DNA of 20,191 nt, from NCBI GenBank assembly GCA_002414905.1, contig DIAY01000166.1:1-20191 (forward strand). Reading direction: 5' to 3'. This document shows positions 7,425 to 15,975 of the stretch, piece by piece. Below the pieces are notes generated by a model that worked only from the letters and a program-made list of their open reading frames with translations, had not been told where the DNA came from and did no database searches. How positions within the stretch are numbered: position 1 is the first letter of the stretch; every line of letters starts with the position of its first letter. The DNA is from Holophagales bacterium UBA5066. Lineage in GTDB: Bacteria > Acidobacteriota > Thermoanaerobaculia > UBA5066. The translations under genes were made by a program, and so were the position numbers.

Positions 7425-8405
7425 TCAGCTCTTCCTGCGAAGCCAGAGGCCGCCGCCGCGGGTGCGTTGCCATTGCGGAAGCTCTTTGAGGATCGCGCCC
7501 CGGTGGGCCGTCTCGAGGAAGCTCGCGAAAACGGCGATCTCCCAGGCCGAGTTGTTGAGGAGGAACGCCCGCCAGAGGTATGCCTCGTTCCAGGCCCGCC
7601 CCTCGGCCACCCACGAGCTCGGGTACTCGAAGGGCCAGAAGACGCCGTTCGGGTGGACGTGGACGCCCCCCTTCAGCCTCGGAATCACGCGGAAGAGGAG
7701 GTGGTTCAGGTCGGCCCCGGTCCTCGAGACGTGGTTCGTCTCGACGCACAGGACGTCACCCGGCGAGAGGGACGTGAAAGTGTCGAAGGGCACCTCGTGG
7801 ACCCGCGCTGGGAGGAGGCGGACCTTCTCCGCCTCCTCGTTCTTCAGGAGCGGGCGAAAACGCTCCGCCTCGGGATCAACGACCGTGATCGAGATCGTCC
7901 GGCCGAAGATGTGCTCGTTCAGGTCGAGGAGCACGGGGACGAACGGGCCGGCACCCGCACACACGACGCGCCTCGGCCGGAGCTTTCGCAGGACGGCGTG
8001 CAGGAGTGCGACGTCACCCCAGCCGTACGCCGGGTCGTCGGGGGAGCTGCGGCGTCCTTCGGGACCGGCCGGCAACGGCGGATCGGCACCCCAGCGTTTC
8101 ATCTCGCGGATGACCGTCAGCTGGTCCTCGACGAGCGTGTCGATTCCGGGAAGCTCTTCGGGAGGCTTGCCGAAGAGCTCGCTCTCGCGCCTCCTCACGT
8201 CGTCGAGGTCCGGGATCGGGGATTGCGGGTGGCCGGGCGGAACCCAGAGCTTCCGCGCTGTCTCGCGGGCAGCGGCCAGGTTGTCGCGCTGCGATTTCAC
8301 CGTCTGGCGAAGCTCCTCGCGCTCGCCCTCGAGGGCCAGGATGTAACGGTGGATGTCCTTGAGGACGGGGAGCTGCCGCCCCACCTTCTTCAGGAAGCGG
8401 ATCAA
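7425..8405 (-). CDS. Class I SAM-dependent methyltransferase-like protein (Methyltransf_24-like)
   Basis: This 326-residue predicted methyltransferase probably acts in the cytoplasm, possibly on a sugar or polysaccharide precursor, since relatives often lie in glycan gene clusters. The N-terminal ~55 residues include a coiled-coil-like helix (ALEGEREELRQTVKSQRDN). The Rossmann region begins near Val147 with VVCAGAGPF, a variant of the glycine-rich SAM loop at 151-153. An acidic residue after the second strand appears in VVDPEAERF. The stretch DVLCVETNHVSRTGADLN, then VHVHPNGVFWPFEYP and EGRAWNEAYLWRAFL, is the recognisable family signature. The start is a TTG at 8405 because AAGGAGG lies 5 nt upstream; a longer TTG start at 8468 overlaps the divergent promoter and has no such site. 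I see no functional link to secretion. Confidence 0.78.
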   Translation of the reverse strand: MIRFLKKVGRQLPVLKDIHRYILALEGEREELRQTVKSQRDNLAAARETARKLWVPPGHPQSPIPDLDDVRRRESELFGKPPEELPGIDTLVEDQLTVIREMKRWGADPPLPAGPEGRRSSPDDPAYGWGDVALLHAVLRKLRPRRVVCAGAGPFVPVLLDLNEHIFGRTISITVVDPEAERFRPLLKNEEAEKVRLLPARVHEVPFDTFTSLSPGDVLCVETNHVSRTGADLNHLLFRVIPRLKGGVHVHPNGVFWPFEYPSSWVAEGRAWNEAYLWRAFLLNNSAWEIAVFASFLETAHRGAILKELPQWQRTRGGGLWLRRKS

Positions 8406-8449
8406 CAGGACCTCCTTGCTGGGAGGGTTCAGTCTATCTCCTCCCCGCC

Positions 8450-8480
8450 TATAATCGGGCACACACAACGCCGAGGAGGT
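8450..8480 (+). promoter_or_regulatory. Consensus -10 box and strong ribosome binding site of the TssBC-like gene
   Basis: A perfect TATAAT lies at 8450-8455. The best -35 candidate is only a weak TTCAGT at 8428-8433, with a 16-nt spacer. GAGGAGGT at 8473-8480 is a near-ideal Shine-Dalgarno sequence 8 nt before ATG 8489. A start near 8462 would give a leader under 30 nt. The box lies in the 83-nt gap between divergent genes. The opposite strand reads GATTAT over the same bases, so a shared, nearly symmetric -10 region for the methyltransferase gene is possible. Confidence 0.6.
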
Positions 8481-8488
8481 CTCCCCCG

Positions 8489-9844
8489 ATGGCGAAGCCG
8501 TTCTCTTTCGGTGCGATCGATGTCCGTCTCGAGGCCGAGTCCGAGTCCCGCCCCGCGCGGGCCGAAGACGACGCCCCGTTCCGTATCCTCGTCGCCGCCG
8601 ACTTCTCCGGGCGCGCAGCCCGCAACCTCGTCAAGACCGGCGCGCCGCTCGGCGACAGGAAGACGATCCGGGTCGACCTCGATTCGCTCGACGCGACCAT
8701 CGCCCGCCTGGAGCCGCAGGTCCGTTTCGGTGGGGGCGAAGGCGACGTGTTCCGCTTTCGCGAGCTGGACGATTTCCTCCCCGACACGCTTTTTGTCCGG
8801 ATCGGGCGGTTCGGCGCGCTGAAGGAAGCCTCCGACGCCGATGCGAGGCGCCGCGAGACGAGCCGCCCCGCCGCCGGGCTCCTCGACCGGATCCTCGACG
8901 GGGCGCCTCGGGAAGAGACCCCGCCCGTCGCCGAGAGCCTTGACAGGCCGACCGAGCTGATGCGGACGATCCTCGGGAGCAGCGGGTTCCGGACGCTCGA
9001 GACCGCCTGGCGCGGCCTCGACTTCCTCCTTCGCCGGCTGGACGTCGACGGCCCGCTCACGCTCCATCTCGTCGACCTCTCGCCCGAAGAGCTGCGCGCC
9101 GACCTCCTCGCCTCGGACGAGCTCGGCAGGTCGGGCCTGCACCGGCTTCTCGTCGAGAAGACTGTCGGAACGCCCGGGGCCGTCCCGTGGGCCGCCTTCG
9201 TCGTCCTGGGCTCGTTCGGAACCCCGAAGGAGGACGCCGAAGCGCTCGGACGGCTCGCGAAGATCGCCTCGAAGGCCGGGACGGCTGTCCTCGCCGGCGC
9301 CGAGCCGGGGCTCGTCGGCTGCACCTCGCTCGCCGCAACGCCCGATCCCGACGACTGGTCCGCGCCGAACGGTGAAGACGCCGAGGCCTGGGCCGCTCTC
9401 CGCCGCCTCCCGGAGGCACGGCACGTCGGCCTCGCGCTGCCACGCCTGCTGCTCCGCCTCCCTTACGGCGCGGAGACGAACGCGGTGGAGGCCTTCGACT
9501 TCGAAGAGCTTTCCTCGCCCCCCTCGCACGAGGAGTATCTCTGGGGAAGTCCGGCCCTGGCCCTGGCCCTCCTCCTCGGAGAGGCGTTCCTCGAGGACGG
9601 CTGGAGCCTGAGGCCCGGGTCGGCGCAGGAGATCTCCGGCCTCCCGTTCGCGCTCGTCACCCGGGACGGCGAGAAGCACGCCGTCCCCTGCGCGGAAACC
9701 CTCTTCACGGTCCGGGCGATGGAAGCCGTGACGGCGAAGGGGCTGATGCCGCTCCTGACGATGAAGGGAACCGACACGGTGCGCCTCGCGACGTTCCAGT
9801 CGATCTCCGAGACGCACGCGGCGCTCGCCGGGCTCTGGGGCTGA
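8489..9844 (+). CDS. TssB-TssC fusion-like, C-terminally truncated T6SS sheath paralogue
   Basis: This 451-residue protein resembles both sheath subunits in one chain. Residues of about 28-125 match TssB: PFRILVAADFSG aligns with PFVVGVLGDFSG of tssB here, and FRELDDFLPDTL with FKALDDFEPDKI. Residues of about 130-451 match the N-terminal part of TssC: RTLETAWRGLDFLL with QRLEASWRGLHHLV, LPYGAET (324-330) with LPYGKET (251-257 of tssC), and YLWGSPALALALLLGEAF with YLWGNAAYSFGTRLTEAF. The end, GLMPLLTMKGTDT, corresponds to about residue 350-360 of the 497-residue TssC, so the last ~120 residues (gp25-like/handshake part) are absent. LLDRIL at 131-136 resembles LLSRIL at 23-28 of TssC, the region that binds ClpV in other systems. 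It is convergent with tssH and has its own promoter. A role as sheath cap, assembly factor or ClpV competitor is inference. Confidence 0.88.
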   Translation: MAKPFSFGAIDVRLEAESESRPARAEDDAPFRILVAADFSGRAARNLVKTGAPLGDRKTIRVDLDSLDATIARLEPQVRFGGGEGDVFRFRELDDFLPDTLFVRIGRFGALKEASDADARRRETSRPAAGLLDRILDGAPREETPPVAESLDRPTELMRTILGSSGFRTLETAWRGLDFLLRRLDVDGPLTLHLVDLSPEELRADLLASDELGRSGLHRLLVEKTVGTPGAVPWAAFVVLGSFGTPKEDAEALGRLAKIASKAGTAVLAGAEPGLVGCTSLAATPDPDDWSAPNGEDAEAWAALRRLPEARHVGLALPRLLLRLPYGAETNAVEAFDFEELSSPPSHEEYLWGSPALALALLLGEAFLEDGWSLRPGSAQEISGLPFALVTRDGEKHAVPCAETLFTVRAMEAVTAKGLMPLLTMKGTDTVRLATFQSISETHAALAGLWG

Positions 9845-9849
9845 AAAGG

Positions 9850-9879
9850 GGGCCGGGCTCCCCGCGAGGAGCCCGGCCC
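9850..9879. terminator. Strong 12-bp hairpin between the TssBC-like gene and tssH
   Basis: GGGCCGGGCTCC (9850-9861) pairs perfectly with GGAGCCCGGCCC (9868-9879) around the loop CCGCGA. Read on the minus strand it is followed by CCTTTTCAG, so it can end the tss transcript. On the plus strand it begins 6 nt after the stop of the TssBC-like gene. It is the best terminator in the window and probably works in both directions. Confidence 0.75.
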
Positions 9880-9910
9880 TGAGGATTGCGGCGGGGCGAA
9901 CGTCCGAGCG

Positions 9911-12562
9911 TCAGGCGATGTCGTAGGCGAACTTCCCGCCCTCGCCGACCCGGACGTGGACCTTCGCGATCGACGACCCCTCGGCCATCCGGGCGAGGAA
10001 CTCGCCGGAGAGGTCGGGAAGGACGGTCCTCGTGAGGATCGCGTCGACGTTGCGGGCGCCGCTCTCGACCTCCTTGCACCGGCTCGCGATCTCGTCGATC
10101 ACGACCTCGTCGTAGGAGAACGTCGCACCGTGATTCTCCATGAGGCGCTTGCCGATCCGGCCGAGCTGGAGCCTGATGATGAGCTTCATCACGGGCTCGG
10201 AGATCGGGTAGTAGGGAACGATCGACATGCGCCCGAGGAAGGCCGGCTTGAAGACCTTGTCGAGACCGGGCTTGATCGTCTCGATGATCTTCGCCGGAGT
10301 CGGGGCCGTGTCGGGATCGGCGCACATCTTCATCATCGCGTCCGACTCGGCATTCGTCGTCAGCAGGATGACGCAGTTCTTGAAGTCGATCTCACGCCCC
10401 TCGCCGTCCTCCATCTGCCCCTTGTCGAAGACCTGGTAGAAGAGCTCGAGGACGTCGGGGTGCGCCTTCTCCACCTCGTCGAGGAGGACGACGGAGTAGG
10501 GCTTGCGGCGGACGGCCTCGGTCAGGACGCCCCCTTCGCCGTAGCCGACATATCCCGGCGGCGAGCCCTTCAGCGAGGAGACGGTGTGCGCTTCCTGGAA
10601 CTCCGACATGTTGATCGTCACCATGTTCCGCTCGCCGCCGTAGAGAGTCTCGGCGAGGGCGATGGCGGTCTCGGTCTTCCCGACGCCGGACGTCCCGACG
10701 AACATGAAGACGGCAATCGGCTTGCGCGGATCGGTCAGGCCCGCGCGCGAGGTCTGGATCTTCTGAGCGATCGCCGCGAGGGCGTGGTCCTGTCCGACGA
10801 CGCGCTCGCCGAGGAGCTTGTCGAGGTTCCTCACGGTTTCGATCTCGTCGGCCTGCATCCTCCCGACGGGGATTCCGGTCCAGCCCGCGATGACCTCCGC
10901 CACCGCCTGGGCGTTCACGTCGGCCTGCATCATCGGGGTGTCGCCCTGAACGGTCTTCAGGCCGGCCTTGAGCTCGGTGAGCTCGGCCCGGAGCCCCTCG
11001 AGCCCCGCCACGTCCGCTCCGCCGACCGCCGCCTCGAGCTTGCCGCGGGTCTCCTTGATCTGGTTGACGAGCTCGATCTCCTCCTTGCACTGCTCGTCGA
11101 GGACGGCGAGCCGCGCCTCGGACTCGGCCTTCGCCGCCTTCGCCTTCTCGATCCGCTCGCCGTGCGCCGCTCCAGCGGCGGCCTCGCGCTCGAGGGAGTC
11201 GATCTCGGCGGTCAGCTGGTCGATCCGGCGCCGGCAGTCCTCGATCGGCGCGGGAGTCGATGCCTGGCTGATGTTCACCTTGGCGCACGCGGTGTCCAGG
11301 ACGGAGACGCACTTGTCGGGGAGCTGCCGTCCGGAGATATAGCGGTGGGAGAGTCTGACGGACGACTCGACGGCCTCGTCGAGAATCCGGAGGCCGCCGT
11401 GGTGCTTCTCGAGGTTCTTCGCAAGCGCCCGCATCATGACGATCGCGATCTCCTCGGACGGCTCCTCGACCTTCACGACCTGGAAGCGCCGCGCGAGGGC
11501 GGCGTCCTTCTCGAAGTACTTCTTGTACTCGGCCCACGTCGTCGCCGCGATCGTGCGCAGCTCACCCCGCGCGAGCGCCGGCTTCAGAAGGTTCGCGGCG
11601 TCGTTCTGACCGGCGGAGCCCCCGGCTCCGATCATCGTGTGCGCCTCGTCGATGAAGATGATGATCGGCGTCGGCGAGGACTTGACCTCCTCGATGACCT
11701 GCTTGAGGCGGTTCTCGAACTCGCCCTTGATCCCGGCGCCCGCCTGGAGGAGCCCGAGGTCGAGCGTCCGGACGGTGACGTTCTTGAGCGGCCCCGGGAC
11801 GTCGCCCTGGACGATCCGCTGGGCGAACCCCTCGACGACGGCCGTCTTGCCGACGCCCGCCTCACCCGTGAGGATCGGGTTGTTCTGGCGGCGGCGGGTC
11901 AGGATGTCGATGACCTGGCGGATCTCGAAGTCGCGGCCGAGGATCGGGTCGATCTTCCCGGCGCGGGCCTTGGCGGTCAGATCCTCGGTGTACTGGTCGA
12001 GCGACTTCGTCTTCCCCGGGACACCCATGGCGACGTCGGGGCCGCCACCCGCTCCGGGAACGGACGCGAGCGCCTGCGCCTCCCGGTCCTCCGCGGAGCC
12101 CTTCACGACGTCGGCGAAGGTCTTCGTCAGCTGCTCGACGGAAATCCCGGCGAAGTCCTTCGAGATCTCGCGCATCAGGCGGGAGAGGTCGTCATCGGTG
12201 AGGAGGACGAGGGCGAGGTGGCCCGACCTCACCCTCGACGCGCCGTACTCGATCGAGGCCACGACCCACGCCTTCTCGATGAGGCGCGGGAGCCGCGGCG
12301 AAAGGGCCGGGGTCCTGGCGTTCCCCGTCTTCAGCCGGTCGAGCGCCCGGGTAACGTCCTTGGCGAATCGTGACGCGTCGATCTCGAAACGACGCAGGAT
12401 CTTTCCGAGATCCGTGTCCGGGGCCTCGAGGAGCTTCAGGAGGACGTGCTCGACCTCGACGTCGTAGTTCGTCCTGGAGAGGCAGAGACCCGCCGCTCCC
12501 TCGAGCGCCTGACGGCAGGTGTCGTTGAGTCGGCCGATCAGGGACTTCAGGTTCACGCTCAT
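9911..12562 (-). CDS. tssH: T6SS AAA+ unfoldase ClpV/TssH
   Basis: This 883-residue HSP100 ATPase disassembles contracted TssBC sheaths in the cytoplasm so that subunits can be reused. The N-domain (about 1-160) is the Clp-N type that recognises the sheath. The first AAA+ module has Walker A GEAGVGKT (Lys239) and Walker B FIDEAH (Asp305/Glu306). A coiled-coil middle domain follows around 410-520 (DSLEREAAAGAAHGERIEKA). The second AAA+ module has Walker A GTSGVGKT (Lys629) and Walker B LLDEVEKAH (Glu696). Both active sites look intact and the length is normal for ClpV. ATG 12562 is preceded by GAGAGGA at about 8 nt. The gene is the last of the minus-strand tss run, 30 nt after tssG, and ends at the strong hairpin facing the TssBC-like gene. 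An ordinary ClpB is unlikely given the operon. Confidence 0.96.
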   Translation of the reverse strand: MSVNLKSLIGRLNDTCRQALEGAAGLCLSRTNYDVEVEHVLLKLLEAPDTDLGKILRRFEIDASRFAKDVTRALDRLKTGNARTPALSPRLPRLIEKAWVVASIEYGASRVRSGHLALVLLTDDDLSRLMREISKDFAGISVEQLTKTFADVVKGSAEDREAQALASVPGAGGGPDVAMGVPGKTKSLDQYTEDLTAKARAGKIDPILGRDFEIRQVIDILTRRRQNNPILTGEAGVGKTAVVEGFAQRIVQGDVPGPLKNVTVRTLDLGLLQAGAGIKGEFENRLKQVIEEVKSSPTPIIIFIDEAHTMIGAGGSAGQNDAANLLKPALARGELRTIAATTWAEYKKYFEKDAALARRFQVVKVEEPSEEIAIVMMRALAKNLEKHHGGLRILDEAVESSVRLSHRYISGRQLPDKCVSVLDTACAKVNISQASTPAPIEDCRRRIDQLTAEIDSLEREAAAGAAHGERIEKAKAAKAESEARLAVLDEQCKEEIELVNQIKETRGKLEAAVGGADVAGLEGLRAELTELKAGLKTVQGDTPMMQADVNAQAVAEVIAGWTGIPVGRMQADEIETVRNLDKLLGERVVGQDHALAAIAQKIQTSRAGLTDPRKPIAVFMFVGTSGVGKTETAIALAETLYGGERNMVTINMSEFQEAHTVSSLKGSPPGYVGYGEGGVLTEAVRRKPYSVVLLDEVEKAHPDVLELFYQVFDKGQMEDGEGREIDFKNCVILLTTNAESDAMMKMCADPDTAPTPAKIIETIKPGLDKVFKPAFLGRMSIVPYYPISEPVMKLIIRLQLGRIGKRLMENHGATFSYDEVVIDEIASRCKEVESGARNVDAILTRTVLPDLSGEFLARMAEGSSIAKVHVRVGEGGKFAYDIA

Positions 12563-12592
12563 CTTGTCGTCCTCTCGCGCGCGGCGATTTCG

Positions 12593-13588
12593 TCAGTTAT
12601 CGACCGGAAGGATGACCTCGTCGGCGTCCTTCCGGGCCGTTTCGCTGGTGATCCACGTCGTCCACCCGAGCATGGGGGGCAGCGCGGACTTCGAGTCGAG
12701 GGAGCAGGGGGGGACTTCCTCCTTCCGGAGGACGAGCTGGACGTCGTAGTCGAATTCCAGCCCCGCGAGATACCTCACGAGGTCGGTGAGAGGCTTCCAC
12801 GCAGGCCCGACCGGAAGGAAGGAAACGAACCGGGCGAGGGTGAGCGGGCCCATCCGCACCCGGAACTTCGACTGGGACACGAAGACGGTCGAGCCCGCGA
12901 CGACGGTCCGGCCGAGCTCGGAATTGGCCTGTCCGATCTTCGTGACGTTCTCCGGCTCCAGCGGGAACCACTGTCCCTGGAACTGGACGATCGAGGCCGG
13001 GGAGCCGAAGTAGTCCCGGACGGTCGAGGCGATCGCCTCGGCCGAGTGCGGCTTCTGCGCGATGTGCCCGGCGTAGAGGAGGAGCGCCTGGTCCTTCACG
13101 GCCATGCGGCCGTGCAGGCCCGGCGTCCCCATTCCGATCAGGTCGAAGCCGTACTGGGTGAAGGAGTCCTCACCGGTCCTCTCGTAGGCGACCGGGAACC
13201 GGTACTTCTCCCACGCTCGGTAGAACAGCGAGACGAAGCGATGGTGGAAGATGTCGAGGAAGGCCCAGAGCGCCGTGTCCTTGTGGGAGTTCCGCTCGCG
13301 GACGAGCTCGGTGTACGGGTGGGGCAGGACTCCCAGCGGCCCCGTCAGGCCGATGAAGTTGACCGTCATCTCGGGCGGCCGGTCCTCCTGGTCGGGGGCC
13401 GGCGCCTTCAGGTCGACGATTTCGCTCGGGGGGAACGAGAGCGACGGGTGGGACCGGAACCGGACGACCTCGTTCGCCGCCCTCACGGCTCTGCCGACCC
13501 CCTCCTTCTCGGGCGAGATCCGCTCCAGAAGCCGCACCGCCTGGAAGAAGGCGAAGCGGTACGGCTCGGAGTAGAGGAGGTCTTTCAT
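12593..13588 (-). CDS. tssG: T6SS baseplate protein TssG
   Basis: This 331-residue cytoplasmic protein forms the T6SS baseplate wedge with TssF, TssE and TssK. Family marks (PF06996) are the N-terminal YRFAFFQAVRLLER, the FRSHPSLSFPPSEI strand, NFIGLTGPLGVLPHPYTEL, DIFHHRFVSLFYRAWEKYR, and a C-terminal region with RVRMGPLTLARFVSFLP. Length matches the usual 300-350 residues. The ATG at 13588 is chosen because it lies 8 bases after the tssF stop and the N-terminus begins at the conserved fold; an upstream extension to 13651 would overlap tssF and adds unrelated residues. Genes are in the usual E-F-G order. Confidence 0.94.
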   Translation of the reverse strand: MKDLLYSEPYRFAFFQAVRLLERISPEKEGVGRAVRAANEVVRFRSHPSLSFPPSEIVDLKAPAPDQEDRPPEMTVNFIGLTGPLGVLPHPYTELVRERNSHKDTALWAFLDIFHHRFVSLFYRAWEKYRFPVAYERTGEDSFTQYGFDLIGMGTPGLHGRMAVKDQALLLYAGHIAQKPHSAEAIASTVRDYFGSPASIVQFQGQWFPLEPENVTKIGQANSELGRTVVAGSTVFVSQSKFRVRMGPLTLARFVSFLPVGPAWKPLTDLVRYLAGLEFDYDVQLVLRKEEVPPCSLDSKSALPPMLGWTTWITSETARKDADEVILPVDN

Positions 13589-13595
13589 GTCGGTC

Positions 13596-15452
13596 TCAGA
13601 GGACGATCTGCTCTCCGGCGCGCGGCGCCCACCGGCGGATGACACCCTCACGCTGGCGGCTCGTCAGGACGAGCTGGCTGAAGGAGTTCACGGACGAGTA
13701 GAGCCCGAGGAACCGCTCGAGGACCTGGGCGAAGATGAAGGACCCCGTGCCCACGAACTGCTGTTCGTCGAGTTCGAGCGTCACCTCGATGCCCCGCACG
13801 AAGCTCGGCTGCAGGACTCCGATGGACCGCAGGACGCGCCGGGCTCCGACCTTCGTGATCCCGGCGATCTGCTGGCGCGTTACGGAGGAGTCGGCGAAAT
13901 CGTAGAGGCGGAGGATCTCCTGGAGCGCCTCCGGACCCTGGCCTCCGTCTTTCTCGACGAGAGAGAGCAGGTTGAGCGACAGGTGGGAGATGAGCCGCCA
14001 CTGCAGACCACGGCGGAGCGGTGGCCTCACGGTCGGCGTCGGGCGCTTCAGGCAGCGGATACCGGAGAAGACGCCCGCGCCCTCGAGCTGGAAGTCCGCC
14101 TCGCTCCCCTCGAACGGAAGGCGTGCGGGAAGGTCACGATTCGTGCAGAGGATCTCGACCGAGAGCGTGTCCGCTTCGGGCTGGGCGGGGTTGAAGCCGA
14201 GGTCGACGAGCGAGAGGTAGGCTTCGGTCCCGTCGTCGTCCCTTCGCGCCGACGGCCGGCGGCTCATGTACCAGAACGCCGGAGACTGTCCCTGCTCGAA
14301 ACCGTGACGGTACGAGTAGAAGGGCTCGTAGGTCGTCACCTTGTCGCTTCCCCGGGCCAGGCTCGTGACGCCCTCGACGGCGTAGACCTCCGTGACGTCC
14401 TGGCGCCTCACGTCGGGGACGACGCGGTACTCGGGCTGCAGGTTGGTCAGGCGGATCGGCTCGGCGATCTGCCGAAAGAGGTTCGCGACCGGAGTGCAGT
14501 TCAGCCGGAAGGTCTGGGCCGAGACGTTCCGCTCGAGAGGGAAGTCGCGGTTGAAGTAGAGAAGGATCTCGAGCACGTCGTCGAAATCGTCCCGTGCCGC
14601 CTGATCGAGCCCCTTCACGTCGAAGAAGAAGAACTTTTCCGGGAAGGCGAAGTACTCGGCGAGGAGACGGTAGCCCATGAACGAGCGGTCGGTATACGGA
14701 AGGAGCCCCTCGTCCCGCTCGAAGCCCACGCCGGTGACGACGGACTTCGGGAGCTTCACGGGCGACGGGACGTCCCGGGGACCGCCGGGCCTCAGCTCCA
14801 CGGCGAGGAGGTGGTTGTGGATGAGCTCGTGAAGGGCGTAGACGACCTTCCCCTCGCCGTGAAGGTAGAAACGGAGGGCCTCGAGCGGTTTCTCCTCCGA
14901 CTCCGAGATCTTCTCCCTCAGCTCGCGAAGAGGAACGCCTCCGAACGTCTTCAGCTCGAGCCGGAGGACCATCCGCACCCCCTCTTCCGGGCCGACGCCC
15001 GGCACCGGGAGCTCGAAACGTGCCTGGCGGACTTCGAGCGGCCAGAGGTGCACCGGGTAGGCCGTCCGGAAGCGGCACGCCGTCCCCGACACGGAGCGGG
15101 AGTAGAGCATCGACCCGCGCGAAATCCGCTGGCCGGACTGGAGGCTGACCTGCGACGGGTCGAGGACGAACTGGACGACCGTCATCGAAGGGATCGGGGC
15201 GAGCAGGTGCGGATAGAGGACGTTGAGGAGCGACTCGGTGATCTCGGGGAACTCGTCGTCGACCTTGAGGTGCACCCGAGAGGCGAGGAACGCGAACGCC
15301 TCGATGAGCCGCTCGACGTGGGGGTCCTCGCAGGTGTCGGGCTCCAGCAGGAGGCGCCCGGCGATCTTCGGGTACTTCTCGGCGAACTCGGCCCCCATCT
15401 GCCGGAAGAAGGAGAGCTCGCGTTCGTAGTATCCCAGGAGCTCGTCGCGCAT
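13596..15452 (-). CDS. tssF: T6SS baseplate protein TssF
   Basis: This 618-residue baseplate wedge protein (PF05947) binds TssG as an F2G trimer around the spike hub. Recognisable are the N-terminal LGYYERELSFFRQMGAEFAE, YPKIAGRLLLE, HVERLIEAFAFLASRVHLK, LLNVLYPHLLAPIPSM and the later LSLNLLSLVEKDGG, all typical of TssF. Length is within the family range. The frame stays open upstream through tssE, but ATG 15452 is the proper start: it overlaps the tssE stop in TGATG, implying translational coupling, and begins the conserved domain. The gene lies between tssE and tssG, with a 7-nt gap to tssG. Confidence 0.95.
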   Translation of the reverse strand: MRDELLGYYERELSFFRQMGAEFAEKYPKIAGRLLLEPDTCEDPHVERLIEAFAFLASRVHLKVDDEFPEITESLLNVLYPHLLAPIPSMTVVQFVLDPSQVSLQSGQRISRGSMLYSRSVSGTACRFRTAYPVHLWPLEVRQARFELPVPGVGPEEGVRMVLRLELKTFGGVPLRELREKISESEEKPLEALRFYLHGEGKVVYALHELIHNHLLAVELRPGGPRDVPSPVKLPKSVVTGVGFERDEGLLPYTDRSFMGYRLLAEYFAFPEKFFFFDVKGLDQAARDDFDDVLEILLYFNRDFPLERNVSAQTFRLNCTPVANLFRQIAEPIRLTNLQPEYRVVPDVRRQDVTEVYAVEGVTSLARGSDKVTTYEPFYSYRHGFEQGQSPAFWYMSRRPSARRDDDGTEAYLSLVDLGFNPAQPEADTLSVEILCTNRDLPARLPFEGSEADFQLEGAGVFSGIRCLKRPTPTVRPPLRRGLQWRLISHLSLNLLSLVEKDGGQGPEALQEILRLYDFADSSVTRQQIAGITKVGARRVLRSIGVLQPSFVRGIEVTLELDEQQFVGTGSFIFAQVLERFLGLYSSVNSFSQLVLTSRQREGVIRRWAPRAGEQIVL

Positions 15453-15934
15453 CACTCCCCCTTCACGCGGAACTCGCCGCTCCCGATCTGGAGCAGGGTG
15501 TCGAACGAGACCGGCTCGGGTGCCGGATCGACCTTGAGCCGGCCGTCGATCCGGAACTTCAGGGCCAGGCTCGGCCCCGGCTCGGGATCGACGGTCACGG
15601 TGACGCCCTCGAGGCGCGGCTCGAAGGCCTCGATCGTCTGCTCCACGGCGCGGCGCAGGCGCAGGCGATCGGCGCCGCTGCGGCCCGAGAACGTCGAGAT
15701 GTCCGGAAGCCCGTAGACCAAGAGCGAGGACTGGACCTCCTTCAGCTCCGGAGGGATTCCCATCGTCGCGCGCGTGTTGAGGAGCCACTCCATGTCCCGC
15801 CGCACCGACTGCTTGAGGATCCTGAGGTTCTTCACGCGCGAGGCGGCCGCCTCGCGGGAATACTCGGGCTCATAGTCGATCAGCCGGTCGAGGACCGACG
15901 GGCGGACACGGATCTCGTTGTCGAACCGCGACAT
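15452..15934 (-). CDS. tssE: T6SS gp25-like sheath initiator TssE
   Basis: This 160-residue protein is the T4 gp25-like component (PF04965) that nucleates sheath growth on the baseplate. It shows SVLDRLIDYEP near the start, SVRRDMEWLLNTR at 43-55, YGLPDIS at 74-80 and the EPR motif at 105-107 (FEPRLEG). That motif is the conserved core of gp25-like initiators. Length is usual for TssE. GAGGAG lies about 10 nt before ATG 15934, rather far. The gene follows tssC after a 79-nt gap containing a strong hairpin, and overlaps tssF by one base. Confidence 0.95.
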   Translation of the reverse strand: MSRFDNEIRVRPSVLDRLIDYEPEYSREAAASRVKNLRILKQSVRRDMEWLLNTRATMGIPPELKEVQSSLLVYGLPDISTFSGRSGADRLRLRRAVEQTIEAFEPRLEGVTVTVDPEPGPSLALKFRIDGRLKVDPAPEPVSFDTLLQIGSGEFRVKGE

Positions 15935-15975
15935 CTCGGGCGGGCTCCTCGGGCGGACCGGAAACGGTGAAGGAT

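Noticed and set aside
9956..12373. 805-codon open frame on the plus strand opposite tssH
   Set aside because: It is the mirror of tssH in a high-GC genome; the translation is rich in D, R, G and L with no recognisable domain, while tssH is beyond doubt.
13587..15716. 709-codon plus-strand open frame opposite tssF and tssE
   Set aside because: Shadow of two well-conserved T6SS genes; low-complexity acidic/arginine-rich translation and no family motif.
15453..15788. N-terminal extension of tssF through tssE
   Set aside because: The frame is open but encodes no conserved residues; ATG 15452 overlapping the tssE stop begins the TssF domain.
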